Counted from the stretch's first letter, positions 19,441-28,871 are shown. The stretch is 64,000 nucleotides of DNA from an uncultured Alphaproteobacteria bacterium (GCA_947258435.1 CAMYID010000022.1:42961-106960), one strand, 5' to 3'. Program-made: numbers and translations. Notes: generated by a model not told the origin, from the sequence alone.

Positions 19441-19472
19441 TACACCGGCGTACAACTATACCGGTGTACAAC
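19441..19472. repeat. Tandem 2 x 16-bp repeat with inverted-repeat symmetry upstream of cnoX
   Basis: TACACCGGCGTACAAC (19441-19456) is followed directly by TATACCGGTGTACAAC (19457-19472), two differences in 16. TACACCGG (19441-19448) and CCGGTGTA (19461-19468) also form an inverted repeat with starts 20 bp apart, as for a dimeric regulator. It lies 74 bp upstream of the cnoX ATG. Confidence 0.55.
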
Positions 19473-19545
19473 AACACTGGCACAGGCGTAATCCCGATAT
19501 GCGGCACCGCCCGGCCGCAAGACAAAGACAAGAAGGCAGGATGCA

Positions 19546-20454
19546 ATGGAACCGGTAATTGGCGGCGGGACAGCAGATACGGCACAGACGCTCATCAAGG
19601 ACAGCGACACCGCAAATTTCATGCAGGATGTTGTGGAAGCCTCCCGGACACGGCCGGTACTTGTCGATTTCTGGGCGCCCTGGTGCGGCCCCTGCAAACA
19701 GCTTACCCCGATTCTGGAAAACGCCGTTCAGGGCGCAAATGGCGCGGTTTGCCTTGTTAAGATCAATATCGATGAAAATCAGCAGATTGCGCAGCAGCTG
19801 CGTATTCAATCGATCCCGGCTGTCTTTGTCTTCAAGGACGGGCAACCGGTCGATGGTTTCGTCGGCGCGCAACCTGAAAGCCAGATCAAGGCGCTGATTG
19901 AGCGGGTGGCAGGCCCGGTCGGCCCCTCGCCCGCGGAACAGATTCTCGAACTTGCCGGCCAGGCGATGGAAGCCGGCGATATCGAAGGCGCGGCGCAGGC
20001 CTATGGTCAGCTGCTGCAGCAGGATCAGAGCAACCCCGGGGCAATTGCCGGGCTTGCCAAATGCTATCTCCAGCTCGGCGACGCGGAACAGGCGAAACAG
20101 GTGCTTGCCCTGACACCGCCCGAACATGAGGATCACGCGGAAATCGCGGCTGCCCAGGCGGCCCTGGCGCTTGAGGAGAAATCCGGTGCGGTCGGTGATC
20201 TCGCGGCACTGGAAAGCAAGCTCGCAGCCAACCCCGCCGACCATGAAAGCCGATTCGATCTGGCCGTGGCGCTGGCCGCGAAAGGGGAAAAACAGCAGGC
20301 GGCGGATCATCTGCTTGAGATTATCCGGCGCGAACGCGGCTGGAACGATGAAGCCGCCCGTAAACAGCTATTGAGCTTTTTTGAGATGTTCGGCGCAACA
20401 GATCCGGTCACGATCGCGGCGCGGCGCAGCCTGTCATCCATTTTATTTTCCTAG
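19546..20454 (+). CDS. cnoX: CnoX/YbbN co-chaperone: thioredoxin domain plus TPR
   Basis: CnoX proteins protect unfolding substrates from oxidation and pass them to GroEL or DnaK. The 302-residue protein has an N-terminal thioredoxin fold with the active site FWAPWCGPCKQ (about 43-53) and cis-Pro in SIPAVFVF, and then TPR-like helices from about 125 to the end. The intact WCGPC suggests redox activity, unlike the E. coli homologue, which lacks the first cysteine. The ATG at 19546 follows AGGA. The LON-domain gene starts 22 bp after its stop, so the two are likely one transcript linked to proteostasis. Confidence 0.92.
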   Translation: MEPVIGGGTADTAQTLIKDSDTANFMQDVVEASRTRPVLVDFWAPWCGPCKQLTPILENAVQGANGAVCLVKINIDENQQIAQQLRIQSIPAVFVFKDGQPVDGFVGAQPESQIKALIERVAGPVGPSPAEQILELAGQAMEAGDIEGAAQAYGQLLQQDQSNPGAIAGLAKCYLQLGDAEQAKQVLALTPPEHEDHAEIAAAQAALALEEKSGAVGDLAALESKLAANPADHESRFDLAVALAAKGEKQQAADHLLEIIRRERGWNDEAARKQLLSFFEMFGATDPVTIAARRSLSSILFS

Positions 20455-20476
20455 GCGGTGGCGGAAAGGACGGGCA

Positions 20477-21178
20477 ATGGCAATCAATGCGCTTTATCAA
20501 TCCACAAGCGATCTTCCTGAAAAGATCGCTGTCTTTCCTCTGGCGCGGGCACTGGTTCTGCCCCGGTCACAACTGCCGCTCAACATATTCGAACCGCGCT
20601 ATCTGGCGATGATCGACGATACGATCGGCAATGACCGTGTAATCGGCATGATACAGCCAAGCGCCACCCAGCCCGCCAGTGGCATCCCCGTTGACAGCAA
20701 CGGCCAGGACAAGCCCGCCCTGTGCAATGTGGGGTGTCTGGCGCGGGTCAGCTCCTTCCGCGAGAGCGGGGATGGACGCTATTTCATTATTCTGGACGGC
20801 ATCTGTCGCTTCGAACTGGTCGAGGAAATGGCGGCAACGACTTTGTACCGTCAGGTGCGCGCCAGTTATGCACCTTTTGCGATTGATCTGAAAAACCCGC
20901 AGGATCAGGAAAAAGAGATCGACCGGCAACAATTGCTCGACACGCTGCGCGGTTATCTCGAACAGCGGCAACTGAGTGCTGACTGGAAGGAAATTGAGGC
21001 AACCCCCACCGCCGGGCTGGTCAACTCGCTGACAATGAGCTGCCCTTTCGAAATTACGGAGAAACAGGCCCTGCTGGAGGCCCCGACCCTGATTGAGCGG
21101 AATGAATGCCTGCTTGCGCTGCTGCAGATGGCAAGCGCCAATACCGGCAGCCCGCCCGACAATACCCCGCTGCAATGA
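20477..21178 (+). CDS. LON substrate-binding-domain protein
   Basis: A 233-residue protein made only of the N-terminal LON substrate-binding (PUA-like) domain, without the AAA+ or protease parts. Typical segments are KIAVFPLARALVLPRSQLPLNIFEPRYLAMI (seen here as IAVFPLARALVLPRSQ and LNIFEPRYLAMIDD) and GRYFIILDGICRFELVEE (about 97-114). I start at the ATG at 20477, preceded by AAGGA at 7 bp; upstream codons in frame overlap cnoX. Function in the family is not firmly known. A role in binding misfolded substrates is plausible given the cnoX neighbour. Confidence 0.88.
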   Translation: MAINALYQSTSDLPEKIAVFPLARALVLPRSQLPLNIFEPRYLAMIDDTIGNDRVIGMIQPSATQPASGIPVDSNGQDKPALCNVGCLARVSSFRESGDGRYFIILDGICRFELVEEMAATTLYRQVRASYAPFAIDLKNPQDQEKEIDRQQLLDTLRGYLEQRQLSADWKEIEATPTAGLVNSLTMSCPFEITEKQALLEAPTLIERNECLLALLQMASANTGSPPDNTPLQ

Positions 21179-21206
21179 TGAAATTCGCCGATTGAGGGAA
21201 TAAGAG

Positions 21207-21410
21207 ATGAGCGACGAAACGCCAAGCGTGGATCCGAAGTTACTTGAAATTCTGGTCTGTCCGGCCACCAAGGGGCCACTTGAATATGATGCTGCGGCCA
21301 ATGAGCTGATCAGCCCGAATGCGCGTCTTGCCTACCCGATCCGGGAAGGCATTCCCATCATGCTGCAGGATGAGGCACGGCCGCTGAACGATGATGAAAG
21401 CCACAGATGA
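21207..21410 (+). CDS. Trm112/YcaR-family small protein
   Basis: A 67-residue protein of the Trm112 family. It contains [17 protein letters not shown] (about 11-27) and [18 protein letters not shown] (about 41-58), the standard family halves. Only one of the cysteines needed for a zinc site remains. Relatives in eukaryotes activate methyltransferases; the bacterial role is poorly known. Its stop overlaps the start of the DUF971 gene (ATGA at 21407-21410). Confidence 0.9.
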   Translation: MSDETPSVDPKLLEILVCPATKGPLEYDAAANELISPNARLAYPIREGIPIMLQDEARPLNDDESHR

Positions 21411-21862
21411 GCAACGCTGCCTGGCCGACCGAAATCAAACTCAAGCAGGCTGAGAATCTGCTTGAGCTGACATTCGACACCGGGGAAAGTTTTCGCTTGA
21501 GCGCGGAATATCTGCGTGTCGATTCCCCCAGCGCGGAAGTGAAGGGGCATGGCGCGGGACAAGAGGTGACGGTCCCCGGCAAACGCCATGTAAGAATTCT
21601 GAATCTGGATCCGGTCGGCAATTATGCCATCCGCATTCATTTCGATGACGGGCACGATACCGGGCTTTATTCGTGGGAGTATCTTTACACACTGGGCAAG
21701 GATCAGGATGCACGCTGGAACCGCTATCTTGAGAAGCTTGCGGCGCAGGGGATGGACCGCGATCCGTTTCCCGATAAAAGTGCAAATGCGAAGCCAGAGC
21801 CCGCAGATGCCGGCGGCAAATCCCGTCAGTCTGCCGGGAAAATCAAATTCAACGACAGTTAG
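21407..21862 (+). CDS. DUF971 / gamma-butyrobetaine hydroxylase-like N-terminal domain protein
   Basis: A 151-residue DUF971 protein. Characteristic segments are [21 protein letters not shown] (shown as WPTEIKLKQ and [10 protein letters not shown]), [17 protein letters not shown] and [21 protein letters not shown] (seen as [16 protein letters not shown], about 78-93). The family has been linked to Fe-S protein maturation, with Mrp/ApbC fusions in some organisms; the role here is inferred. It is translationally coupled to the Trm112 gene and converges on the RND pump gene. Confidence 0.88.
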   Translation: MSNAAWPTEIKLKQAENLLELTFDTGESFRLSAEYLRVDSPSAEVKGHGAGQEVTVPGKRHVRILNLDPVGNYAIRIHFDDGHDTGLYSWEYLYTLGKDQDARWNRYLEKLAAQGMDRDPFPDKSANAKPEPADAGGKSRQSAGKIKFNDS

Positions 21863-21922
21863 GTCGCAACCGTTGGGCGGTGACGGTCAGGCCATGGCGC
21901 TTACACGCCTTCGCGGGCATTA

Positions 21923-24900
21923 TCATTCGCCCGGTGCCGGCGAAATCCCGGCATCCGAAGTGTCGGCTGCCGCCGTTTCATCTCCACCCTGACTGCCCAG
22001 CCGGCGATCGCGGTAGCCGGTGATCAGCGCATAAGCCGTCGGCAGGACGAACAGGGTCAGCGCCGTTCCGACCAGAATGCCGCCGACAATGACAAGCCCG
22101 ATCTGGTACCGGCTTTCAGCACCCGCGCCAGTGGATAACACCAACGGCACCGCCCCCATCACCATGGCACCCGATGTCATCAGGATTGGCCGCAGACGCA
22201 GGGACGCCGCTTCTATCACCGCCTCACGCAGCGGCACCCCGCTATTGCGCAGCTGATTGGAAAATTCGACGATCAGAATACCATGTTTTGTGATCAGCCC
22301 GACCAATGTCACAAGTCCGATCTGACTGTAGATATTCAGTGTGCCGCCGAACAGATTGAGTGTCGCCAGCGCCCCGGTCAGGGACAGCGGCACGGTCAGC
22401 AGGATGACAAGCGGATCGACAAAGCTTTCAAACTGTGCCGACAGGACAAGATAGATAAAGATCAGTGCAAGGACGAAGACGAAATATATCTCGGTGGACG
22501 ATTCCTTGAATTCGCGCGACTGGCTCATATAGTCGATCTGAATATCGGGATATTTTTCCCGTACGATACCCTCAAGATGCGCCAGTGCCTCGCCAAGAGT
22601 ATAGCCCGGTGCCAGATTGGAGTTGATCTCGGCTGAGCGCATCTGATTGAAGCGGACAAGCTCACGCGGGGCCACGGATTCTTCCACCGACACAAGGCTG
22701 GAAAGCTGGACCATGTCGCCACTTTTTCCGCGCACATAGATTTCGCCCATATCCTGGGGGTTGGTGCGTTCAAAATCCGCCAGCTGAACAACGACATCAT
22801 ATTGCTTGCCGCCACGCTTGAAGCGCGTTACCTGCCGCCCGCCCAGCATGGTTTCAAGCGTGCGGCTGATTTCTGCCACATCGATGCCCGCGTCTTTTGC
22901 CTTGTCGCGATCAATGGTCACTTTAAGCTCAGGCTTGTTGAGCTTCAGATTCGTATTCAGATTGACAAAACCGGGATATTTACGCGCCTCTTCCATGATT
23001 TCCGCAACCATGTTTTCCAGCGTCCCGTAATCAGCGCTCGACAGCAGCACGATCCAGACCGGACGCGACCGGGGGCTTTCACCCAAAGAGGGCCGGTTGG
23101 TCGGGAATGCCAGAATACCGGGAATTTGCGCCAGGCGTCCGCCCATCTCGGCAACGACTTCGAACTGACTGCGTTCACGTTCCTCCCAGGGATGAAGATT
23201 GATGAAAGTCACCCCCTGATTGACCACCGGATCGCCCCCCGCCAGAAAGAATGTGTTAACTTCCGGTGTTGTCGCATAAATGGCTTCGGTCGCCGCAGCT
23301 CCGCGATCCATATAGTCGATCGTTGCATCTTCGGGCCCGCGAAAGACGCCCACGATCGTTCCACGGTCCTCAGACGGTGCAAGCTCGGTCTTCAACTGCG
23401 TAAACAGCACCCCGCCCAGACCAACAAAAATCACTGCGCTCACAATCACGATGAACCGGCGATCCAGTATCCGTTCAAGCAATTTGCGATAGCCCCCGAT
23501 CAATGCATCAAGACCATTTTCAATGGCCACATATAACCGGCCATGCTTTTCTTCATGCCGCAGCAGCCGCGAACACATCATCGGGGTAAGCGTCAATGCA
23601 ACGAAACCCGAAACTAGCACCGCACCGGCAAGCGACCATGCAAATTCAATGAACAGCTTGCCGCTACGCCCGGTGAGAAAACCGATCGGCGCGTAGACGG
23701 TGGCCAACGTCAACGTCATGGCAATAACCGCAAATCCGATTTCCCGGCTGCCTTTGAGCGCCGCCGCGACCGGCTCCATACCTTCCTCGATATGCCGGAA
23801 AATATTTTCCAGCATGACAATCGCATCATCCACGACAAGCCCGATCGCCAGGACCATTGCCAGAAGCGTCAGCGTGTTGATGGTGAAGCCAAGCATCGCC
23901 ATGATCGCGAAAGCCGCCATCAGCGAGGCGGGGATGGTGACCATCGGAATAATCGTCGCACGCGGCGTGCGCAGAAACAGGAAGACGACAAGGCCGACCA
24001 GGAGCACCGCTTCAAAAATTGTTTCATAAACCGCATCGATCGACCGCTCGATAAAAATCGAGCTGTCATATCCGATGCGCAACCGCATACCGTCAGGCAG
24101 GCTATCCTCGATCCGGGGAATTTCCTCCCGCACTGCGCGGGCGATTTCAAGCGGATTGCCGGTCGATTGCTTGACGATGCCGAGCCCGACAGCAGGTTCC
24201 TGATTGAAACGGATGATGCTGCGTTCGTTACGCGGCGCAATCTCGACCCTGCCGACATCACGCAACCGTACCAGATATCCGTCACTCTCACGCAGGATGA
24301 TAGCACCGAATTCCTCCGGCTCGCGCAGATCCGTCTCTGACAATACCGTGAATTCAACATCGGTACTTTCGATGCGGCCGGCCGGAATCTCGACATTCTG
24401 CTGCCGCAGCGCATTTTCAACATCCTGTGCCGTCAGCTCATAGGCCGCCAACCGCGCCGGATCGAGCCAGATGCGCATGGCATAAAGCCGTTCGCCGAAT
24501 AACCGCGCTTCCGCAACACCGGGCAGGGATTGTAACCGGTCCTTTGCGAACCGATCGGCAAAGTCGCTGATTTCGAGCGTATTATGATGATCGCTTGAGA
24601 ATGCAAGCCACATGATCGGGTCAGAATCAGCCTCCAGCCGCAAGATCACCGGCTCATCGGCTTCTTCAGGCAGCCGGCCCGCAACCCGGCCGGCCCGGTC
24701 GCGGACATCGCTTGTCGCGGCATCGGGATCACGATTGAGACCGAAATTGATCGCGATCATGCTCTGTTCCTGACGCGAAATGGAGCGGATGAACTCCACC
24801 CCCTCGATCCCCGCCAGCACCTCTTCCAGCACCCGCGAAACCTGGCTTTCGATGACCTCCGCGCTGGCACCGGGATAGGTCGTGGTGACCAGAACGATCG

Positions 24901-25057
24901 GCGGATCGATATTGGGATATTCACGTACCGAAAGCCGCTCAAACGACACGACCCCCAGCAGGACAAGCAGCAGGCTCATCACTGTTGCGAAAACCGGCCG
25001 GCGAATGCAAATGGCAGACAGCGAATTGCCACCCAAACTGCGATCACGCTCCGTCAT
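21923..25057 (-). CDS. RND multidrug efflux transporter, inner-membrane subunit
   Basis: A 1044-residue proton-driven RND pump of the AcrB/MexB superfamily. It has the N-terminal helix after CIRRPVFATVMSLLLVLLGV, a first periplasmic porter domain, TM4 with the proton-relay Asp pair in GLVVDDAIVMLENI (about 404-417), a second porter domain, and the final TM block ending TALTLFVLPTAYALI. Twelve membrane segments are expected. The periplasmic adaptor gene lies upstream on the same strand after a 169-bp gap with repeats, an unusual distance for this pair. No TolC-like outer-membrane gene is nearby. Confidence 0.95.
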   Translation of the reverse strand: MTERDRSLGGNSLSAICIRRPVFATVMSLLLVLLGVVSFERLSVREYPNIDPPIVLVTTTYPGASAEVIESQVSRVLEEVLAGIEGVEFIRSISRQEQSMIAINFGLNRDPDAATSDVRDRAGRVAGRLPEEADEPVILRLEADSDPIMWLAFSSDHHNTLEISDFADRFAKDRLQSLPGVAEARLFGERLYAMRIWLDPARLAAYELTAQDVENALRQQNVEIPAGRIESTDVEFTVLSETDLREPEEFGAIILRESDGYLVRLRDVGRVEIAPRNERSIIRFNQEPAVGLGIVKQSTGNPLEIARAVREEIPRIEDSLPDGMRLRIGYDSSIFIERSIDAVYETIFEAVLLVGLVVFLFLRTPRATIIPMVTIPASLMAAFAIMAMLGFTINTLTLLAMVLAIGLVVDDAIVMLENIFRHIEEGMEPVAAALKGSREIGFAVIAMTLTLATVYAPIGFLTGRSGKLFIEFAWSLAGAVLVSGFVALTLTPMMCSRLLRHEEKHGRLYVAIENGLDALIGGYRKLLERILDRRFIVIVSAVIFVGLGGVLFTQLKTELAPSEDRGTIVGVFRGPEDATIDYMDRGAAATEAIYATTPEVNTFFLAGGDPVVNQGVTFINLHPWEERERSQFEVVAEMGGRLAQIPGILAFPTNRPSLGESPRSRPVWIVLLSSADYGTLENMVAEIMEEARKYPGFVNLNTNLKLNKPELKVTIDRDKAKDAGIDVAEISRTLETMLGGRQVTRFKRGGKQYDVVVQLADFERTNPQDMGEIYVRGKSGDMVQLSSLVSVEESVAPRELVRFNQMRSAEINSNLAPGYTLGEALAHLEGIVREKYPDIQIDYMSQSREFKESSTEIYFVFVLALIFIYLVLSAQFESFVDPLVILLTVPLSLTGALATLNLFGGTLNIYSQIGLVTLVGLITKHGILIVEFSNQLRNSGVPLREAVIEAASLRLRPILMTSGAMVMGAVPLVLSTGAGAESRYQIGLVIVGGILVGTALTLFVLPTAYALITGYRDRRLGSQGGDETAAADTSDAGISPAPGE

Positions 25058-25106
25058 CTGATTCGCTCCACCCTTTGCAGGATGCCGCGGACATCCCTGC
25101 CATCAC

Positions 25107-25150
25107 TATGTACCCCGGCACTACTATATACCCCGGTATGTACCCCGGCA
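25107..25150. repeat. Three copies of a 14-bp TATRTACCCCGGYA motif between RND genes
   Basis: TATGTACCCCGGCA (25107-25120), TATATACCCCGGTA (25125-25138) and TATGTACCCCGGCA (25137-25150, sharing two bases with copy two). They lie 50-94 bp upstream of the pump ATG inside what should be a polycistronic junction, and suggest an internal operator or promoter. Confidence 0.6.
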
Positions 25151-25226
25151 CCGAATGCCCTCTGAACGCCACCGGGCCATCCCCGTCGCGCAGCTTCGGA
25201 ACGGTCGCGCTGCTGGGGAACAAATG

Positions 25227-26321
25227 TCAGGAAACCGGTTCTTCCGCCGCAACTGCCTTCAGCGGCGATCCGTCCTGCACTTTGATATGCCCTTCAAAAA
25301 CGATCTGATCCGTTTCTGAGATCCCGTCTGTAATTTCCACCTTGCTGTCACGGCGAATGCCGGTTTCCACCCTGGCCATCACGGCCTTGCCATCGACCAC
25401 GCGATAGACAAACTGTTCCTGGCCACGGGCGAAAATGGCGGTTTCAGGCACCAGCAATGCATTGTCATGCTGCGCGACGGTGAGTTTCACACGCGCGAAC
25501 ATACCCGGCCGCAACTCACGAGCCTCATTGGCCACTGTCGCACGCAGGGTGACTGCCCGGCCATTCGTGTCGATCAGCGGATCGATTGCATAGACGCGCC
25601 CTTCGAACTGGCGGCCGGGCAGCGCATCCACATCGATGGCGATTTTCTGCCCCAGCCCGACAAGTCCGGCAAAATTCTCGGGCACCCGAAAATCGACCTT
25701 GATCGGGTCAATATCCTCGATATTCACAATCCGGTGCCCCGGATTGACGTAATCCCCGACACTTACACTGCGCAGCCCCAGAATACCGTCAAATGGCGCG
25801 GACATCGTTCCCTTATCGAGCCGCGCCTGCGCCAGCGCCACATCGGCTTCGGCGACACGCATCTCGGCCAGGGCCTCATCGAGATTACGCGCCGACGCTG
25901 CCCCGCGCTTGAACAAATCCTTGGCCCGTTCATGGTTGGCGCGCTTTAAGGCCAGTCGTGCTTTAGCCTGCTGCAACTCAGCGCGGAAAATCGCATCATC
26001 AAGGGCGATCAGCGGCGCGCCCTTCTCAACAGCCATCCCTTCATCAAAAAAGATGTCCGCGACACGACCCGCAATTTCTGGCTGGATGACAACCGACTCA
26101 TTCGAACGCAGGCTGCCGACCGCGGATAATTGCTGGCGCACGCTGCCCACCTCGACCGGACCGACCAGAACAACAGGTGGCGGACGCCCGCCGCCCTGCG
26201 CCCTCGCACCGCCGGATTGCTCCCCGCCGCTGCCTGAAATAAAATAGAAAAGCGAAGCGGTAAGCAGGGCAACGACAAATACTGCCGCTACGACCATATT
26301 CCGCGACCGCAGACGTCCCAT
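25227..26321 (-). CDS. RND efflux periplasmic adaptor (membrane-fusion protein)
   Basis: The adaptor bridges the inner-membrane pump to an outer-membrane channel. I start at the ATG at 26319-26321 (MGRLRSRN), preceded by GAGG at about 8 bp. The 364-residue protein has one N-terminal membrane anchor (VVAAVFVVALLTASLFYFI), a split lipoyl domain (VVIQPEIAGRVADIFFDEGMAV and later MSAPFDGILGLRSVSVGDYV), a helical hairpin, and a beta-barrel with PGMFARVKLTV. No lipobox is present. An operator-like palindrome lies at 26371-26388. Confidence 0.93.
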   Translation of the reverse strand: MGRLRSRNMVVAAVFVVALLTASLFYFISGSGGEQSGGARAQGGGRPPPVVLVGPVEVGSVRQQLSAVGSLRSNESVVIQPEIAGRVADIFFDEGMAVEKGAPLIALDDAIFRAELQQAKARLALKRANHERAKDLFKRGAASARNLDEALAEMRVAEADVALAQARLDKGTMSAPFDGILGLRSVSVGDYVNPGHRIVNIEDIDPIKVDFRVPENFAGLVGLGQKIAIDVDALPGRQFEGRVYAIDPLIDTNGRAVTLRATVANEARELRPGMFARVKLTVAQHDNALLVPETAIFARGQEQFVYRVVDGKAVMARVETGIRRDSKVEITDGISETDQIVFEGHIKVQDGSPLKAVAAEEPVS

Positions 26322-26370
26322 CTTACAAGCCTCGCTCAATCGGCGCGACTTCGGGCCACGCCACAAAAAT

Positions 26371-26388
26371 TAGTTTCATTTGAAACTA
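26371..26388. promoter_or_regulatory. Palindromic operator upstream of the RND operon
   Basis: TAGTTTCA-TT-TGAAACTA, 8-bp perfect arms, lies 50 bp upstream of the adaptor ATG and just downstream of a TATATA (26386-26391) that could be the -10. Size and position suit a TetR-type repressor. No regulator gene is adjacent. Confidence 0.55.
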
Positions 26389-26515
26389 TATAGCACGTGC
26401 ATCGCGGAGAGATAAACAAAGAAACGTGTGCAGAGTATTGTTTCTGCAACGCCTCCGATGATTGACAAGAATGTCTGCAACCTCAGCGGTCAGCCTTTAC
26501 CGCCTGCGCCCGGCG

Positions 26516-28744
26516 TCAGGAGGCGGACACGACAAAATTCGTAACGGATTTCCTTGTCTGCGCGACCGTTTCGGACATCCGCTCCAGATGCCGGGCGACA
26601 CGCTCGGGATCATTCGCCTCGCGTTCAAGCTGCGCCGCCGCCAGCGAGAGCCGCAGGCTGCCATAATTGCCGCTGACGCCTTTTACCTCATGCGCCAGCT
26701 GCAGAATGCGTTCGCTGTTGCGCGCTTCCATCGCTGTGCGGATCTGGCCGATTTTCGTATCGATGGCGGGCCAGACCTCATCCAGAAGTTCGATAACCTT
26801 GCCATTGCCCAATGCATCGGTCAGCGCACTCAGAATATCCTCATCAAGCAGGGCCGCATCCATATAAGCGGTCGACTGATCCGTTGGCGTGCCGGAATTC
26901 TGCTGCGATTCGGCTGGCATATCTGCCGTGCTGCCCCATCTTTGCAATGCCCTGACCAGATTCCTCACATCGATCGGTTTGGTCAGATAGTCGTCCATGC
27001 CCGCATCGAAGAATTTTTCCTTTGCGCCGGTCATTGCATCGGCGGTCAGCGCAATGATCGGGATGGACCGCACCGGCCCGCTTAGCCGACGAATCTTGCG
27101 CGTCGCATCGACACCATCCATTTCAGGCATCTGAATATCCATCAGTACAAGGTCGAAAGGCCGGCTCATGACCGCATCGACCGCCTCGCGGCCATTGGCG
27201 ACAACCACCGGCTTGTGCCCCTGTTTTTCAAGCAATGTCTGAATCAGCAGCTGATTGGCCTGATTGTCTTCGGCAACCAGGATCTGCAGATCGCGAAGGG
27301 CCGCCGCAGGCTGCAACTGTTGCGGCACCGCCTGCTGATCAACGTTCGCTGCGCCGCAATCCACAGCCTGGGCCGCGGATTTCGCCCGGGGCAATGACAG
27401 CGTGAACCAGAATGTGCTGCCCTGCCCCTCGACACTTGAAAAGCCGACCGCACCCCCCATCAGGGCAAGAATGCGCTGACAAATGACAAGCCCAAGCCCG
27501 CTGCCGCCAAACCGGCGCGTTGTGGAGGCGTCGGCCTGGGTAAAGTCCTGAAACAGCTTTTGCTGCTTGTTTTCGGGGATACCGATCCCTGTATCGATAA
27601 TTTCGAACCGCAAGGAATGACCCGTCGGGCGCGCCCCGTGCAATTCATCTGCCCGGAACCGGACCCGGACAGTGACAGACCCGTTATCGGTGAATTTAAC
27701 CGCATTGCCGATCAGGTTGAGCAACACCTGACGCAGCCGGGCTGCGTCGCCATTCAGATAACGCGGCACATCGCCCGCGATATCGCTGACAAGTCGCACG
27801 CCCTTGGCACTGGCTGTGCTACCAAGGATACTGATGACGGTTTCGACCTCCTGCAGCAGATCGAAATCGACCTGCTCCAGCTCAACCCGTTCTGCCTCCA
27901 GCTTGCTGAAATCCAGAATGTCGTTGATCAGATAAAGCAGATGCTCGCCTGAATTCTTTGCCGCCAGGGCAAACCGGTTCTGCTCGGCCGTCAACGGCGT
28001 ATCAAGCAGCAGCCCTGTCATACCGATCACCGCATTAAGCGGTGTACGGATTTCATGGCTCATGGTCGACAGAAACTCACTCTTTGAGCGGTTGGCCTCT
28101 TCAGCCTCGGCCCGGGCATGTTCAGCATCAAACCGCGCCTGCAGCATGCCAACCGTTGAACGGTAAACTCTTACGGGAAAGATCATATTGGCAATGAAGT
28201 ACAGACCGACGGGCAGCACCAGCTCCGGATGGCCCCATTCACTCATCAACAGCCAGGCACCCGCCAGCATGGCGGCTGCCGAGCTGGCCTGTTCGGCGAA
28301 ATAGAGTGACAGCATATAGCCACCATTCATCGCATAGATGGGCAGCTGCAATGCCATGAACAGAAGCAGCATCAGATTGCCCGACATATTGCCCGGATCC
28401 CAGGCCCAGATCAGCAGGGTCGAGTTCCATAGCCCGGTTGCCAGGCGCCAGCTGCCGATGATGACGATCCAGCGGTGAAAGGTGCCCGTACTCAATTGCG
28501 CCTTGAAGAACTTCTCGCACAGAACAAACCCGATCGCGGATAACAGGATACCCGCGGCACACCAAATGAGTGCCTGCCAGAACGGCACATGGGTAATCAA
28601 TACCCCCGTCATCATGAAGATGAGCAGCATCAACAGCGGAATATTGCGCCGACGGCTGGCCACGAACATGCTGAGCAGTTCCAGCCCTATGCGCCAGCGA
28701 ATCGGCGGGCTCTCACCTGCCTTTTCCGGGCGGTCTGTGACCAT
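26516..28744 (-). CDS. Membrane hybrid sensor histidine kinase (HK-REC-HPt)
   Basis: A 742-residue phosphorelay kinase. About six membrane segments fill residues 35-205 with no obvious periplasmic sensor domain. HisKA follows with FLSTMSHEIRTPLNAVIG (about 235-252, phospho-His in SHEIRTP). HATPase follows with NLIGNAVKF, DTGIGIPE and GGSGLGLVI. A receiver domain has VAEDNQANQLL and the phospho-Asp in VLMDIQMPEMDG (about 560-571). The C-terminal HPt domain has LAHEVKGVSGNYGSL. No response regulator is adjacent, so the output is unknown. It lies upstream of the RND adaptor on the same strand, separated by 194 bp containing an operator. Confidence 0.93.
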   Translation of the reverse strand: MVTDRPEKAGESPPIRWRIGLELLSMFVASRRRNIPLLMLLIFMMTGVLITHVPFWQALIWCAAGILLSAIGFVLCEKFFKAQLSTGTFHRWIVIIGSWRLATGLWNSTLLIWAWDPGNMSGNLMLLLFMALQLPIYAMNGGYMLSLYFAEQASSAAAMLAGAWLLMSEWGHPELVLPVGLYFIANMIFPVRVYRSTVGMLQARFDAEHARAEAEEANRSKSEFLSTMSHEIRTPLNAVIGMTGLLLDTPLTAEQNRFALAAKNSGEHLLYLINDILDFSKLEAERVELEQVDFDLLQEVETVISILGSTASAKGVRLVSDIAGDVPRYLNGDAARLRQVLLNLIGNAVKFTDNGSVTVRVRFRADELHGARPTGHSLRFEIIDTGIGIPENKQQKLFQDFTQADASTTRRFGGSGLGLVICQRILALMGGAVGFSSVEGQGSTFWFTLSLPRAKSAAQAVDCGAANVDQQAVPQQLQPAAALRDLQILVAEDNQANQLLIQTLLEKQGHKPVVVANGREAVDAVMSRPFDLVLMDIQMPEMDGVDATRKIRRLSGPVRSIPIIALTADAMTGAKEKFFDAGMDDYLTKPIDVRNLVRALQRWGSTADMPAESQQNSGTPTDQSTAYMDAALLDEDILSALTDALGNGKVIELLDEVWPAIDTKIGQIRTAMEARNSERILQLAHEVKGVSGNYGSLRLSLAAAQLEREANDPERVARHLERMSETVAQTRKSVTNFVVSAS

Positions 28745-28871
28745 CTATTTGTAACCTTCTTATGCGCGCGGACGCTCAACCTCTTTGTTTAGAAAAAACT
28801 GCCTAATTATCGGTTAAACAGGCTGACCCTGTGCGAAAGTTCTTTTTTCCGGCACTCCACAGACCTCCAGT

